A stretch of DNA of 64,000 nt from Tunturibacter empetritectus (GTDB taxonomy: Bacteria; Acidobacteriota; Terriglobia; Terriglobales; Acidobacteriaceae), in assembly GCF_040358985.1 (NCBI RefSeq), contig NZ_CP132933.1:1-64000 (forward strand). Reading direction: 5' to 3'. Numbering within the stretch: the stretch's first letter is position 1; each line of letters begins with the position of its first letter. Of this stretch, positions 41,688-49,503 are shown in pieces. The position numbers and the translations under genes are program-made. The notes below the pieces were generated by a model. The model was not told the origin of the DNA, searched no databases, and saw only the letters and a list, made by a program, of their open reading frames with translations.

Positions 41688-43966
41688 CCGACAACCGATA
41701 GGGTTTTCGCTACAAAGCCCTGGAGTTCTGTATCGTTGATTGGTTCTGAAGCGGCGTTCGGATTTTCTCCGTGATGGTATCGCTTCGTGTAATCGTTCGC
41801 CTCAATCAGATCACTAAGGACGGGCGTCAGACCATGAGTGGTGCCTGCATCTCGAATCTTTCCGCAGATGACGCCGAGGGTGTCGTCATCTTCGAATTGC
41901 GTCGGGAACAGATTGCGGGAGTATGTCTCCAATACTGGCCTAATCTTGTTAACAATGTCCCTCGGCTTACCTTCGGCCGCGTTGTAAAAGTTTCTCAGCG
42001 CATAGATATCAGCACGCTGCTGTGCTTGTGTTGCCTCCTCGATATCCCACTCCGTCATGAGGGTGTTGCTCTGTCCGACCCGCGTAAGATGTAGGCATTT
42101 GTGTTCTAAACTCTGTTCTCGCAGCCGATCATACAGCCGCTTCAAAAAGCTCTGGTCATGGGAGAGAACGATCACTTGAAGGCATTCGCTCCCACACCGT
42201 CGTATTTTCTGGACGGTATGGTCTTTGCGGAAGGCGTCTTGGCTGTTGAACGGATCGTCGAAGACAACAATGCGTCCCGACTTGTTGCTGTCGTGCTCCA
42301 GCTCGGCGAGAAAGAACGCCAGAGCTAACGTACTTTTATCTCCCGAGCTCAACGTATTGCGAAAGCTGGGCGTGCTCAAGGGCGTGTTTCCGTCGCCAAG
42401 GTTGACCGGTGTGTCGTTGATGAGAATCTGAAAATCCGAACTCGGAACACCTCCAGGATAAGCATGTTTGGTTCCAGTGATCCGAAACCCTGCCTGAAAA
42501 TCGGCTAGCAGCTTATTGATTGTCTTCTCGTAGGTCTTGATTACGGTCTCTGTGTGCGTATCAAGCTTCTCTTTCGCCGCGCTCTTCTTGCCTTCCAAAG
42601 ATTCCTTATTATTCACCTCACCCAGGTGCTCATCTACAGCTTTAGAACAATCAGGGCTATGACGTGTTTTCGTAGCCTTCAGGATTAGCAGGTCGCGTTG
42701 GATCTGGTCGATGCTGGCACCCTCTAAAGATGTCTTCTTTGCCGTGATTGCTATATTTGCGGCACGCACTGCAACGTTGTATTCAGTTGCTGAAGCATGT
42801 AAAGCATTCACGACTGCGAACGCGTTTAGATAGCGCTGGTCGATGAGAACTACCTCAAGCGGGGCACCCGCCTTTAGATCGGAAAGTACGAATGCGGCCT
42901 CAAGCATCTCACGCAGCGAGCGGCCGAGGCCTTGCGGAGTCGAGAGCTGGGGAGAGGATATGTCGCAATACCTGCTCCAAAACTCTGTAGAGGCCTCATT
43001 TCCCGCGATGATCCTTTCGCTGTCTGCGATTGCGCGATCTCCAAATAATGTGCTCAACATATTTCGGTGGTACGCGATGGCTTCCTTCAGATCGTTGTAA
43101 GCCTCACCGAAGAAGGCACGATAGGCACCGATTAGGTCCACTCCTTGCAATGGCTGATTGCAGAACGGGCACGAGTCGGCGCGAATATATCCCAGTCCTT
43201 CCTGAACCCACCTTTCTCCAGTCTTTCCCATCTCGTGTGTCGCAAGATGCTCGGCGACACGACGCTCGGCATCTGCAGAAAGATCGGTAAGTGTGCGACT
43301 TAGTAACGCTTCGAATTCGGCTGGAACCACCGGCAAAACCAATTCGGACAGTCCGGCACGTGCCTTCAGCTGAGTGGATTGTTGGACAGCTTCTAACTCC
43401 CTTTCCTTTGCAGCAATCTTCTCATCAACTTTGAGGTCGACCGCCAGTTCCACAAAGGCATCAAAGGCGACGCCTGCAGGAACCCGACCTTCAACACCCG
43501 CACGCTTTATCTTGATTGCACTTGTCGACGCCCGGATTTCTGCGTCGATGTCATTGACTTCCTGTGCAAGCTTCACTCCTTGCTTGCCGATAATCACGCG
43601 ATAGAGATTGCGTTTATGCTCAAGGTCTACAGCATCCCCGGAGAACACATTCTCCGAAATGAACGTAGCGTCGAAGATGGCCAGGTGAGGTAGTGCCTGA
43701 GTCCAGGCGTTCGCCTTAAAGTTAACTACTCCAGAGCCGGTGAGCAACATGACTTCGGGCGTGGATGCGCTGCCCAAAGTCGTCCTGCCAAGTACATGCG
43801 CCGGATCGTTGTTCTGTAGTGATCTGAGAATGGCGCAGAGCGTACTCTTTCCCCGTCCGTTCTCGGCAAAGATCAAATTCACACGTTTCAACGTGACATC
43901 GCCTGCTGCGTTGTAGTTTTGGAATCGACCGATGTTTTTGATGGAGACGAACTTAGTGAGTGTCAT
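41678..43966 (-). CDS. AAA (ABC/Rad50-like) ATPase with zinc hook, RloC/PrrC-like
   Basis: The 762-residue protein is an AAA_13-type ATPase: Walker A ENGRGKSTLC near residue 35, a Rad50-like zinc hook CPFC (DSCPFCNQPLQG) inside a long coiled-coil middle, signature LSSGDKSTLALAFFLAELE near 540, Walker B IVVFDDPFNSQDAF and the switch His LSHDQ. The C-terminal 100 residues carry RPVLE (R-x3-E) and later KRYHHGE, resembling the R-x3-E...H triad of RloC/PrrC anticodon nucleases. These kill phage-infected or DNA-damaged cells by cutting tRNA. The spacing from E to the His is longer than in known ones, so the nuclease role is a hypothesis. Confidence 0.85.
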   Translation of the reverse strand: MTLTKFVSIKNIGRFQNYNAAGDVTLKRVNLIFAENGRGKSTLCAILRSLQNNDPAHVLGRTTLGSASTPEVMLLTGSGVVNFKANAWTQALPHLAIFDATFISENVFSGDAVDLEHKRNLYRVIIGKQGVKLAQEVNDIDAEIRASTSAIKIKRAGVEGRVPAGVAFDAFVELAVDLKVDEKIAAKERELEAVQQSTQLKARAGLSELVLPVVPAEFEALLSRTLTDLSADAERRVAEHLATHEMGKTGERWVQEGLGYIRADSCPFCNQPLQGVDLIGAYRAFFGEAYNDLKEAIAYHRNMLSTLFGDRAIADSERIIAGNEASTEFWSRYCDISSPQLSTPQGLGRSLREMLEAAFVLSDLKAGAPLEVVLIDQRYLNAFAVVNALHASATEYNVAVRAANIAITAKKTSLEGASIDQIQRDLLILKATKTRHSPDCSKAVDEHLGEVNNKESLEGKKSAAKEKLDTHTETVIKTYEKTINKLLADFQAGFRITGTKHAYPGGVPSSDFQILINDTPVNLGDGNTPLSTPSFRNTLSSGDKSTLALAFFLAELEHDSNKSGRIVVFDDPFNSQDAFRKDHTVQKIRRCGSECLQVIVLSHDQSFLKRLYDRLREQSLEHKCLHLTRVGQSNTLMTEWDIEEATQAQQRADIYALRNFYNAAEGKPRDIVNKIRPVLETYSRNLFPTQFEDDDTLGVICGKIRDAGTTHGLTPVLSDLIEANDYTKRYHHGENPNAASEPINDTELQGFVAKTLSVVGCC

Positions 43967-44064
43967 TGTCAGCTTTCTTCAAAGCTCCCTTACTGATGGC
44001 GTAAGGGGGCTAAATCTTTCATGCTGATCATAAACGCTCTGCTGCAAGGGAAAAGACAATGAAG

Positions 44065-44093
44065 GTGGATGAGACCGCCCCGGCCTCATCCAC
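44065..44093 (-). terminator. Hairpin terminator downstream of ssb
   Basis: GTGGATGAG and CTCATCCAC form a perfect 9-bp stem around an 11-base loop that can pair further (CCG/CGG). On the minus strand it follows the ssb stop by 15 bases, and is followed by a T-rich run (TTCATTGTCTTTTCC). It would end the minus-strand maintenance operon before the AAA ATPase gene. Confidence 0.7.
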
Positions 44094-44107
44094 ATAGCTT
44101 GCGACGA

Positions 44108-44479
44108 CTACTCGTCGTCGGCTCCGTCCGAAGGATCATCTGCGGCTTCAACTTTTGAGAGCCGCTTCATGCTGATGGCGTGGATCTCGGCGATCCGGTG
44201 CTTGAAGGTGGTCCCGTTGACCTCATCCTCTACCTCGCGATACCGGAGAATGCCTTCCAAGGTGATGAGCTGCCCCTTCTGGAGAGTCTTGGCGAACTTC
44301 GAGAGATTCCTCCAGGCGAAAACGCGGTGCCACTCGGTGCGGTTCTCGTATTCGCCCTTGTCGTTCTTCCAGCTTTCCTGGGTTGCGATGTTGAGGATGA
44401 CGTACTCTTTGTTGTTCTGAGCGGTTTTGGCTTCTGCGTTCTGTCCGAGGCGGCCGATGAAAGTGACTTTGTTGAACAT
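44108..44479 (-). CDS. ssb: Single-stranded DNA-binding protein
   Basis: The 123-residue product matches SSB: MFNKVTFIGRLGQNAEAKTA, EYVILNIATQESW, TEWHRVFAWRNLSKFAKTLQKGQLITLEGILRYRE in outline, then an OB-fold end and an acidic tail DPSDGADDE. The usual C-terminal DDDIPF is replaced by GADDE, so the contact tip for partner proteins is degenerate or absent. I use the ATG at 44479 (GGAG about 12 bases upstream). The open frame upstream is not SSB-like. It lies in the minus-strand maintenance block and serves conjugation or replication. Confidence 0.92.
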   Translation of the reverse strand: MFNKVTFIGRLGQNAEAKTAQNNKEYVILNIATQESWKNDKGEYENRTEWHRVFAWRNLSKFAKTLQKGQLITLEGILRYREVEDEVNGTTFKHRIAEIHAISMKRLSKVEAADDPSDGADDE

Positions 44480-44736
44480 GGTATTTAGCTCCGTTTCTTT
44501 TGGTTTGTCCGCTGTCTGCGGTACATGCTTGCCCAACGGGTGTGCCGTCGCGACCCACTCCCTCGGCGACTGGATAGAATCTGCGGAAGGGGACCCAGAC
44601 TTGCTATGGGGACAGGAGTCCGCACCTCGAAGAGGCGCGCAGTGGAATCTTGGAAGGAGAGCGTGCGTCCGAAGGGCGGGGGTGCTTTGAGCGCGGCACG
44701 CTGAACGCAGATAGAAAGGCAAACCGGAAGGGAGCC

Positions 44737-44853
44737 TCACTGTTCAACGGCCTCTATCATGGCGCGAGTTGCAAAAGCCAGCTCAGAAACTAGAAGAGTC
44801 ATTTCGCAATCAGGAGGAAGAATGACAAGGGCAAATGCAGCACCGATGCTCAT
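44737..44853 (-). CDS. Small coupled open frame (38 aa)
   Basis: A short frame starts at an ATG that overlaps the primase-like gene's stop as ATGA and ends at a TGA at 44737-44739. The product begins MSIGAAFALVILPPDCEM and contains no recognised motif. The overlap suggests translation coupled to the upstream gene, and GAGGAG lies 12 bases before the ATG. It is too short for confident calling. Confidence 0.4.
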   Translation of the reverse strand: MSIGAAFALVILPPDCEMTLLVSELAFATRAMIEAVEQ

Positions 44854-45704
44854 CGTCCGGTCCATCTCCTCGCCTTCTCCATCGTCCTTCGAATGTAGGC
44901 AGCTCGTTTTGTAGGGCTGGGATCGCGGGAGAGATAGTCGTCTTCAAGGGCACATTCAATCCGGTCCTCACTTAAGCCATTGGCATAAGCGGCGACGCAG
45001 AACGCTATATCAGCAGCGGCGGGCCGGTCCTGGTACTTGACCGAAGTTCGGAAGCGCTCTAGGGATAAATTCGATAACCTCGGTCCCCTTTGGGGAGAAA
45101 GAGAACGTTGCAATCGCTGGGCCTCGCGTTCCTGGTCTCGGGCCTCGTATAACTTCGTTATCTCTTGCTCGAAAGCCTGCGCCATCGGGTACTGCTGTCC
45201 GGTGTAGCTGTGCAGACGAACGAAAGGGAAGAGGCCGTCAGGCTTGCGGTATTTGGGCTTGCAATTCGTAAAGCCGGGAAGCCGCCCGAACCGCCTCCAG
45301 TCAGCCGCGCTGGGGTCGGCATCGTATCGCCCTGCCAATGTCTGCGCGGCGAAGGTTCCGAGAAGCTTCGGAAATACCCGTGAGTGCATGAGCCACGCCT
45401 GGAAGTTGCCGGCGCTGGTCTCGATCACGGCACACGGATTGAAGCCGTCTGCCGAGAGCCTGGCGAGGGAGGTCTCGTTGAGATCGTCGAGTGTGGTGAA
45501 GCGATGCTCGCCCGATGGACGAATGTAGATGTGCGAGCCGTGGGCATTGCGGTACTTGAACAGAGAAAGCCTATCGAGGATCGCCGCGGCCGAGATGCCG
45601 TCGAGTCTCGGAAGCATTCCACGCTCACTCAGGACACCGACATCGTAGAGCGGCCCTTCGATAGCAGTGAGCATGATGCGAACAGTGGATTCGGTCTTAT
45701 CCAT
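44850..45704 (-). CDS. RepB-type DNA primase-like protein
   Basis: The 284-residue protein contains an archaeo-eukaryotic-primase-like domain of the RepB/plasmid primase kind: the stretch YRNAHGSHIYIRP, TTLDDLNETSLARLSADGFNPCAVIETSAGNFQAWL in outline, and DWRRFGRLPGFTNCKPKY. The C-terminal part is helical with RRTMEKARRW. Such proteins make primers for plasmid lagging-strand or post-transfer synthesis. The ATG at 45704 has GGAAGGAG upstream and is preferred over a long upstream open extension covering the dispersed repeat. It is in the minus-strand block with ssb and parB-like genes. Confidence 0.8.
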   Translation of the reverse strand: MDKTESTVRIMLTAIEGPLYDVGVLSERGMLPRLDGISAAAILDRLSLFKYRNAHGSHIYIRPSGEHRFTTLDDLNETSLARLSADGFNPCAVIETSAGNFQAWLMHSRVFPKLLGTFAAQTLAGRYDADPSAADWRRFGRLPGFTNCKPKYRKPDGLFPFVRLHSYTGQQYPMAQAFEQEITKLYEARDQEREAQRLQRSLSPQRGPRLSNLSLERFRTSVKYQDRPAAADIAFCVAAYANGLSEDRIECALEDDYLSRDPSPTKRAAYIRRTMEKARRWTGR

Positions 45705-45795
45705 CGATCTCTCCTTCCCGATGCCTTTTGGCTTAGGAGGGGTGCAGGGGAGGGAAAGGCCCCGCCGCCCGCCATTGAGTGGGCGAGTCTTGGCA

Positions 45796-45860
45796 TCTAC
45801 CATCTAAGCGAGATGAGAAGGGCACTTTTTGACACCATTGCCCACTATTTTGCGAAGAGA
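45796..45860 (+). repeat. Long dispersed repeat, copy 2 (partner at 18493-18557)
   Basis: About 65 bases match copy 1 with few differences, sharing CTAAGCGAGATGAGA and GACACCATTG. It lies between the primase gene's promoter side and a small zinc-type gene. Both copies are on the plus strand. In this copy the local inverted repeat is ATCT/AGAT around AAGCG. Function unknown. Confidence 0.7.
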
Positions 45861-45886
45861 AGGGGCTGCAAACGCAACCCCCCGAT

Positions 45887-46168
45887 TCAGAGGGTCGTAT
45901 TTTGCATGGGTGGTTCATCCTGCTTGGGTAACTGCGGCTTAGTACGTGATCGTCGAACCCGTGTCCAGGGCAATGCTCTTCTTAGAAACTCCCTGTGAGC
46001 TGCGTCCAGCGATAGCCTCGCCTGGTGCAGGTCAAAGAGAGAGAAGCAAGTGGAGCATCCACCCTTGATTCCGCCCCGCCCGTCCCGCTCCGGGTTGTAA
46101 CGGGGATGCCGTTCGCACTTCGCCTTCACCCGCTCGGCGACCTTGAGTTTGTAGTTGAACTGAAACAT
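45887..46168 (-). CDS. Small zinc-type protein of unknown function (93 aa)
   Basis: The product has KCERHPRYNPERDGRGGIKGGCSTCF in outline: one C-x2-H and one C-x2-C pair separated by about 18 residues, a typical small zinc ribbon. The C-terminus is basic. The gene has a GGAGGAG ribosome site before its ATG, placed directly after the parB-like gene's terminator hairpin. I do not recognise a family. Plasmid maintenance context suggests a DNA-associated role. Confidence 0.6.
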   Translation of the reverse strand: MFQFNYKLKVAERVKAKCERHPRYNPERDGRGGIKGGCSTCFSLFDLHQARLSLDAAHREFLRRALPWTRVRRSRTKPQLPKQDEPPMQNTTL

Positions 46169-46190
46169 GATCTCCTCCTTTTGGAAAAGA

Positions 46191-46216
46191 GCGGGAGCCG
46201 GTTAGCTGACTCCCGC
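46191..46216 (-). terminator. Hairpin terminator after the ParB-like gene
   Basis: GCGGGAG and CTCCCGC form a 7-bp stem with a 12-base loop, and a T-run (CTCTTTTCC) follows on the minus strand. It begins seven bases after the ParB-like stop codon and is followed by the ribosome site of the next gene, so the next gene may rely on read-through or its own promoter. Confidence 0.65.
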
Positions 46217-46222
46217 TGCGAG

Positions 46223-47914
46223 TTAGGCTGCAGCTTGCTTCTTAGCCGTCTTCTTCTTCGCTGTGGTCTTCTGAGCGGTTTTGATCGGCGTGGGTGTCTT
46301 CGTTTTCTTGCTGTCAGTCTTCTTGGGTTGTGGGGGAGCAAACGCGGTTTCGGCCTCGGTTAGAAGGTCGAGCTCGCCATCGCGTGGAATGGGTGTGTGT
46401 GCGGTGAGGACGAGACGAATAGCAAACCCGGTGAGCTCGTCATCTGGTAGTCCGTCGATCGTTGATAGCAGAATCTCTTCGGAGGTCTGCTCGTTGTTTT
46501 CGTCGTTAGCGGCAAGCTGTTCCGCTACGTCATCGAAGGCGTAAGGGTCGATAGTGACGAGAGCGCGGAGAAATACCTTCAACTGCGCTGCGCTGAACAT
46601 GGCTGGAGCCTTTTCGAGGATGCGGTCGAACTTGGATACACGCGCCTTATGCAACTTCTCTCTACGGGCGCGTTCGGCTTCATGCTCTTTCTGTTCCCGC
46701 TCGAACTGCTGTTTCCGCTCTTTGGCTTTCCGCTCCTGCTCCTGCTCGTACTCCTTTCGTTGTTGTTCGTAGTTGCGCTGTCGTTCCTCGGCCTCTTCCT
46801 GTGTCTCGACTTCGGACGCGGGCGCCAATGTCGGGGCGGGATTGGCGGCTTGTTCTTCTGCTGCTCGTGGGTCGTGTACGGGGCAATCGTCGTCTGTGCA
46901 TACCGTGAGAGTGGTTCCTACTCGCTTGCCGTAGACGATGATTGCGGGCTTCGCGGCTGCGCACGGTGGGGCTGGGTCGGCGTCCGGGTTCTCGACTACA
47001 GTCTCGATCTCGCGGAAGTGCCCGCGCTGGACTGCTCCGGGCCTCTGCTCTCGTGCGTTCCTCCACGCGTTCTCGATCTGGATAAGCTCGGGACGGGCCG
47101 CAATCTCGCGGTCGATGTGGGCAGTGAGCTTGATTTGATAGCAGGGTCCGTGGAGGCACTGGTCGCCGTCAGTTACGTCCGAAAAGAGGGAAGTGTTGTA
47201 TCCGCTGCGGCGGGGGCAAGTGACGCAAGCTCCGGCTGCTGGGTTGAGGGTGGGGTCTTCGCGGTCGAATGGAGCATCCGCAAGGGCGAGGTAGAGGTTG
47301 TTCTGAATCCAAGCGGATACGTGCTTGGCGGGTAGCAGGTGCGGCTCCGCGTCTTGCCAGTCCTTGCGCCAGCACTGCTTGAATGCCTCGGCCTGTGATT
47401 CCTGCGGTAGACGGGCGATGAGGTTGGCGTGGCTGGCCGTTATGCGCTCCTGCGTGAACGCTTCGGCAACTTCGGGAATGAGTTGCAGTAGAGACAGACG
47501 GGCGTAGATGTGACTTGCGCTCTTGCCTGACTTCTCGACCAAGGCGGCTACGTCGTAGCCGAGAATGTCGAGCAACTGCTGGAAACCTTGCGCCTCTTCG
47601 TATGGATGAACGTCGACGCGTTGAGAATTTTCGACTAGCGCCCATTCAAGGGATTGTGCATCGGTGAGTTCGACGATACGAGACGGGATTGAGAACTGCT
47701 CGGCCAGCAACGAAGCCCTATAGCGCCTTGCTCCTGCAACGATCTCGAATCCTTCGTTGTTAGGCCGGACGGTGATGGGCTGAATGAGGCCATGCTGTCG
47801 AATGCTGTCGGCCAGTTCTTGCAACTTGGCTTCATCAAAAGTGCGCCGGGGGTTCGTGGTGGACTCGTGGATGATGTCGATGGCGAGATACTGAAATGCG
47901 CTGCTGTTTTGCAT
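46223..47914 (-). CDS. Large ParB/Spo0J-family protein with Lys/Ala-rich tail
   Basis: The 563-residue protein has the ParB_N core (TTNPRRTFDEAKLQELADSIRQHGLIQPITVRPN; GARRYRASLLA; ALVENSQRVDVHPYEEAQGFQ in outline) and the HTH region (KSGKSASHIYARLSLLQLIPEVAEAF, ERITASHANLIARL). It then has a Cys cluster CVTCPRRSG...CLHGPC near 255-290, a long Glu/Arg/Gln coiled-coil (about 390-440) and a Lys/Ala/Thr-rich tail like histone H1. The ATG at 47914 follows AAGGAGG. It is not beside parA (26.9 kb), so it may be a nucleoid-type or transcription factor rather than the partner of that ParA. Confidence 0.88.
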   Translation of the reverse strand: MQNSSAFQYLAIDIIHESTTNPRRTFDEAKLQELADSIRQHGLIQPITVRPNNEGFEIVAGARRYRASLLAEQFSIPSRIVELTDAQSLEWALVENSQRVDVHPYEEAQGFQQLLDILGYDVAALVEKSGKSASHIYARLSLLQLIPEVAEAFTQERITASHANLIARLPQESQAEAFKQCWRKDWQDAEPHLLPAKHVSAWIQNNLYLALADAPFDREDPTLNPAAGACVTCPRRSGYNTSLFSDVTDGDQCLHGPCYQIKLTAHIDREIAARPELIQIENAWRNAREQRPGAVQRGHFREIETVVENPDADPAPPCAAAKPAIIVYGKRVGTTLTVCTDDDCPVHDPRAAEEQAANPAPTLAPASEVETQEEAEERQRNYEQQRKEYEQEQERKAKERKQQFEREQKEHEAERARREKLHKARVSKFDRILEKAPAMFSAAQLKVFLRALVTIDPYAFDDVAEQLAANDENNEQTSEEILLSTIDGLPDDELTGFAIRLVLTAHTPIPRDGELDLLTEAETAFAPPQPKKTDSKKTKTPTPIKTAQKTTAKKKTAKKQAAA

Positions 47915-48001
47915 GAGTGCCCTCCTTGGGCGGGTTGGGACGCGCGAGGTGGTTGGAGCGGGACGGCCTGAGCCGTCCGCCCTCATGAGGGGAAGAATTG
48001 G

Positions 48002-48934
48002 TTAGCTGGCTTGCGCCAGTGCGGGTTCGGGGTCGGCTTCAGCCTCGCTCTGCTCTACTGCGGCGGGCGTTTCGATGGCGGAAAGAATCAAGGCTGATGT
48101 GCGCTGAATCACTTCCAAACTCTCGGCCAAAAGCGCGGCGTTGCCGTGGTACAGGTGGATGTAGTCGGCTGAGCTTTTTCCAGCGTCGAGGCCGATGGTC
48201 TGCGAGACGACAAAGGCGATTGCCTCGGCCTCGGTCTCGCGGACGGTCTTGGTGGTAGCTGTTCTGCGCTCTGCTTTGTGGAGCATTTCGTGTGCGATTT
48301 CATGGACAAGGGTGCTGAACTCTTCGGCTGCGGCCTGTCCGGGAAGGATGGCGATGCGGCCTCCGTAGCTCATGCCAAGCGCCGGGGCGATGCTCTCTTT
48401 GAACTCAAGCTCGATACCCTGCGCGATGAGAAAGTCGATGAGGCGTTCGCGGTACTCGCCTACTTCGCCCTTCACTCGCTCTGAGAGATCGGGGAGCGGT
48501 GCGCCATCGGTCTGGCTCACATCGAAGACATAGGCCGAACGAAAGCCGACGAGTACGGGCTGATTCTGCTTGGTGATGTCCTTCTCGGCTTCGCTGTCTT
48601 TCTTCTTCCGAATCCCGATCATGGGAGCGAGAATGCGGATGCCCTTCTGCCCCTTGATGACTCTGCGCCCTAGCTGATTCCACGCATACATCCCGGCAAC
48701 GCGGGTTGCGTCCGGCTTCTGTCGTGCGATTTCGAGAATGTTCCCGAAGCTGTAGTTATGGAAACGGCCCATTGCGGTAAGGTACGCGGTGAGTCCTTCG
48801 CTGTGGCCTGCCTCAAGCTGTTCGATGAGGAGCTTTACGTTAGCGGCAATAACTTCTTTGGCCGTTTGCGCTTTGGAGGTCGAGGGAAGGGAAGTAACGT
48901 TGCTGGTTTCGTTCGTGGTGGCGATGGTGCTCAT
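48002..48934 (-). CDS. ardC: ArdC-type antirestriction protein (ssDNA-binding, metallopeptidase)
   Basis: ArdC proteins protect incoming plasmid single strands from restriction. The N-terminal domain has the ArdC-N pattern (GLTAYLTAMGRFHNYSFGNILEIARQKPDATRVAGMYAWNQLGRRVIKGQKGIRILAPM in outline). The C-terminal domain is an ImmA/IrrE-like zinc metallopeptidase with LVHEIAHEMLH (HExxH) and the downstream ETEAEAIAFVV. The ATG at 48934 follows GGAGG. Length 310 is normal for ArdC. It is the first gene of the minus-strand maintenance block and would be expressed early after conjugative entry. Confidence 0.88.
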   Translation of the reverse strand: MSTIATTNETSNVTSLPSTSKAQTAKEVIAANVKLLIEQLEAGHSEGLTAYLTAMGRFHNYSFGNILEIARQKPDATRVAGMYAWNQLGRRVIKGQKGIRILAPMIGIRKKKDSEAEKDITKQNQPVLVGFRSAYVFDVSQTDGAPLPDLSERVKGEVGEYRERLIDFLIAQGIELEFKESIAPALGMSYGGRIAILPGQAAAEEFSTLVHEIAHEMLHKAERRTATTKTVRETEAEAIAFVVSQTIGLDAGKSSADYIHLYHGNAALLAESLEVIQRTSALILSAIETPAAVEQSEAEADPEPALAQAS

Positions 48935-49503
48935 TGGGTGAATCCTCCGTCTTTGAATGGCCTTGCTGTGTTTGCTCACAAACACGCCTTGGCCCTGGCC
49001 CACGCCAGCGAGGGCGGCAAGTGCAGGGTGTGGGAAAAGTGGCCGACAGGCCAGCCGTAGGCCGGAGGAAGCGAATACCTGGAGCTGCACGGAGTTTTTT
49101 CCATCACCTTGCGCGCGCCAGGAGCAGCGCTCCTCAGAAAGGTTTGGCTTCCTTGCAGGGCGCGGAGCGCAGGAGATTGCGTTCGCTGTGGTTTTTGCTC
49201 TTGTCGCAGGGGCGTTGCGGGGAGGGGGGACCTCCCCGCTGAGATTCTCTCTCGCTTGTCTAGGCTTTTCTTTTCTCTTTAGGGGTGTCCAGAGGGGATA
49301 TTTCTCTTTCAGACGGAGCGGAGCGAGATCGTGAAAGCAGACGAATTGCTGATCTCAGCCAAAGAACTTCCTTGCAGAAGCTGATTTCCGCTTGTCGATC
49401 ACAGCTCAATGAGTGACTCGGCGATTTAGCTTAAAGCGAGAACGAATAGTAGTATTGCTGACTACGTCTAGGATGCACTTATCCTATGCAGAACCCAAGT
49501 GCC
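48935..49503. other. Gene-free stretch between ardC and the ADOP permease gene
   Basis: I see no convincing coding region in these 570 bases. The short frames here have no ribosome sites or recognisable products. The stretch must hold the ardC promoter (reading minus). The only structure noticed is a copy of the dispersed motif TGAGTGACTCGGCGATTT at 49410-49427. It marks the boundary between plasmid-type and chromosome-type gene content. Confidence 0.6.
49410..49427 (+). repeat. Dispersed intergenic motif, copy 1
   Basis: TGAGTGACTCGGCGATTT. Related 18-base copies lie at 52636, 54696, 55600 and 57209, all on the plus strand and all between genes. Confidence 0.5.

Noticed and set aside
46649..47335. 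Plus-strand frame (228 aa) inside the ParB-like gene
   Set aside because: Antisense to a confident ParB-like gene; low-complexity Leu/Phe-rich product typical of a shadow.
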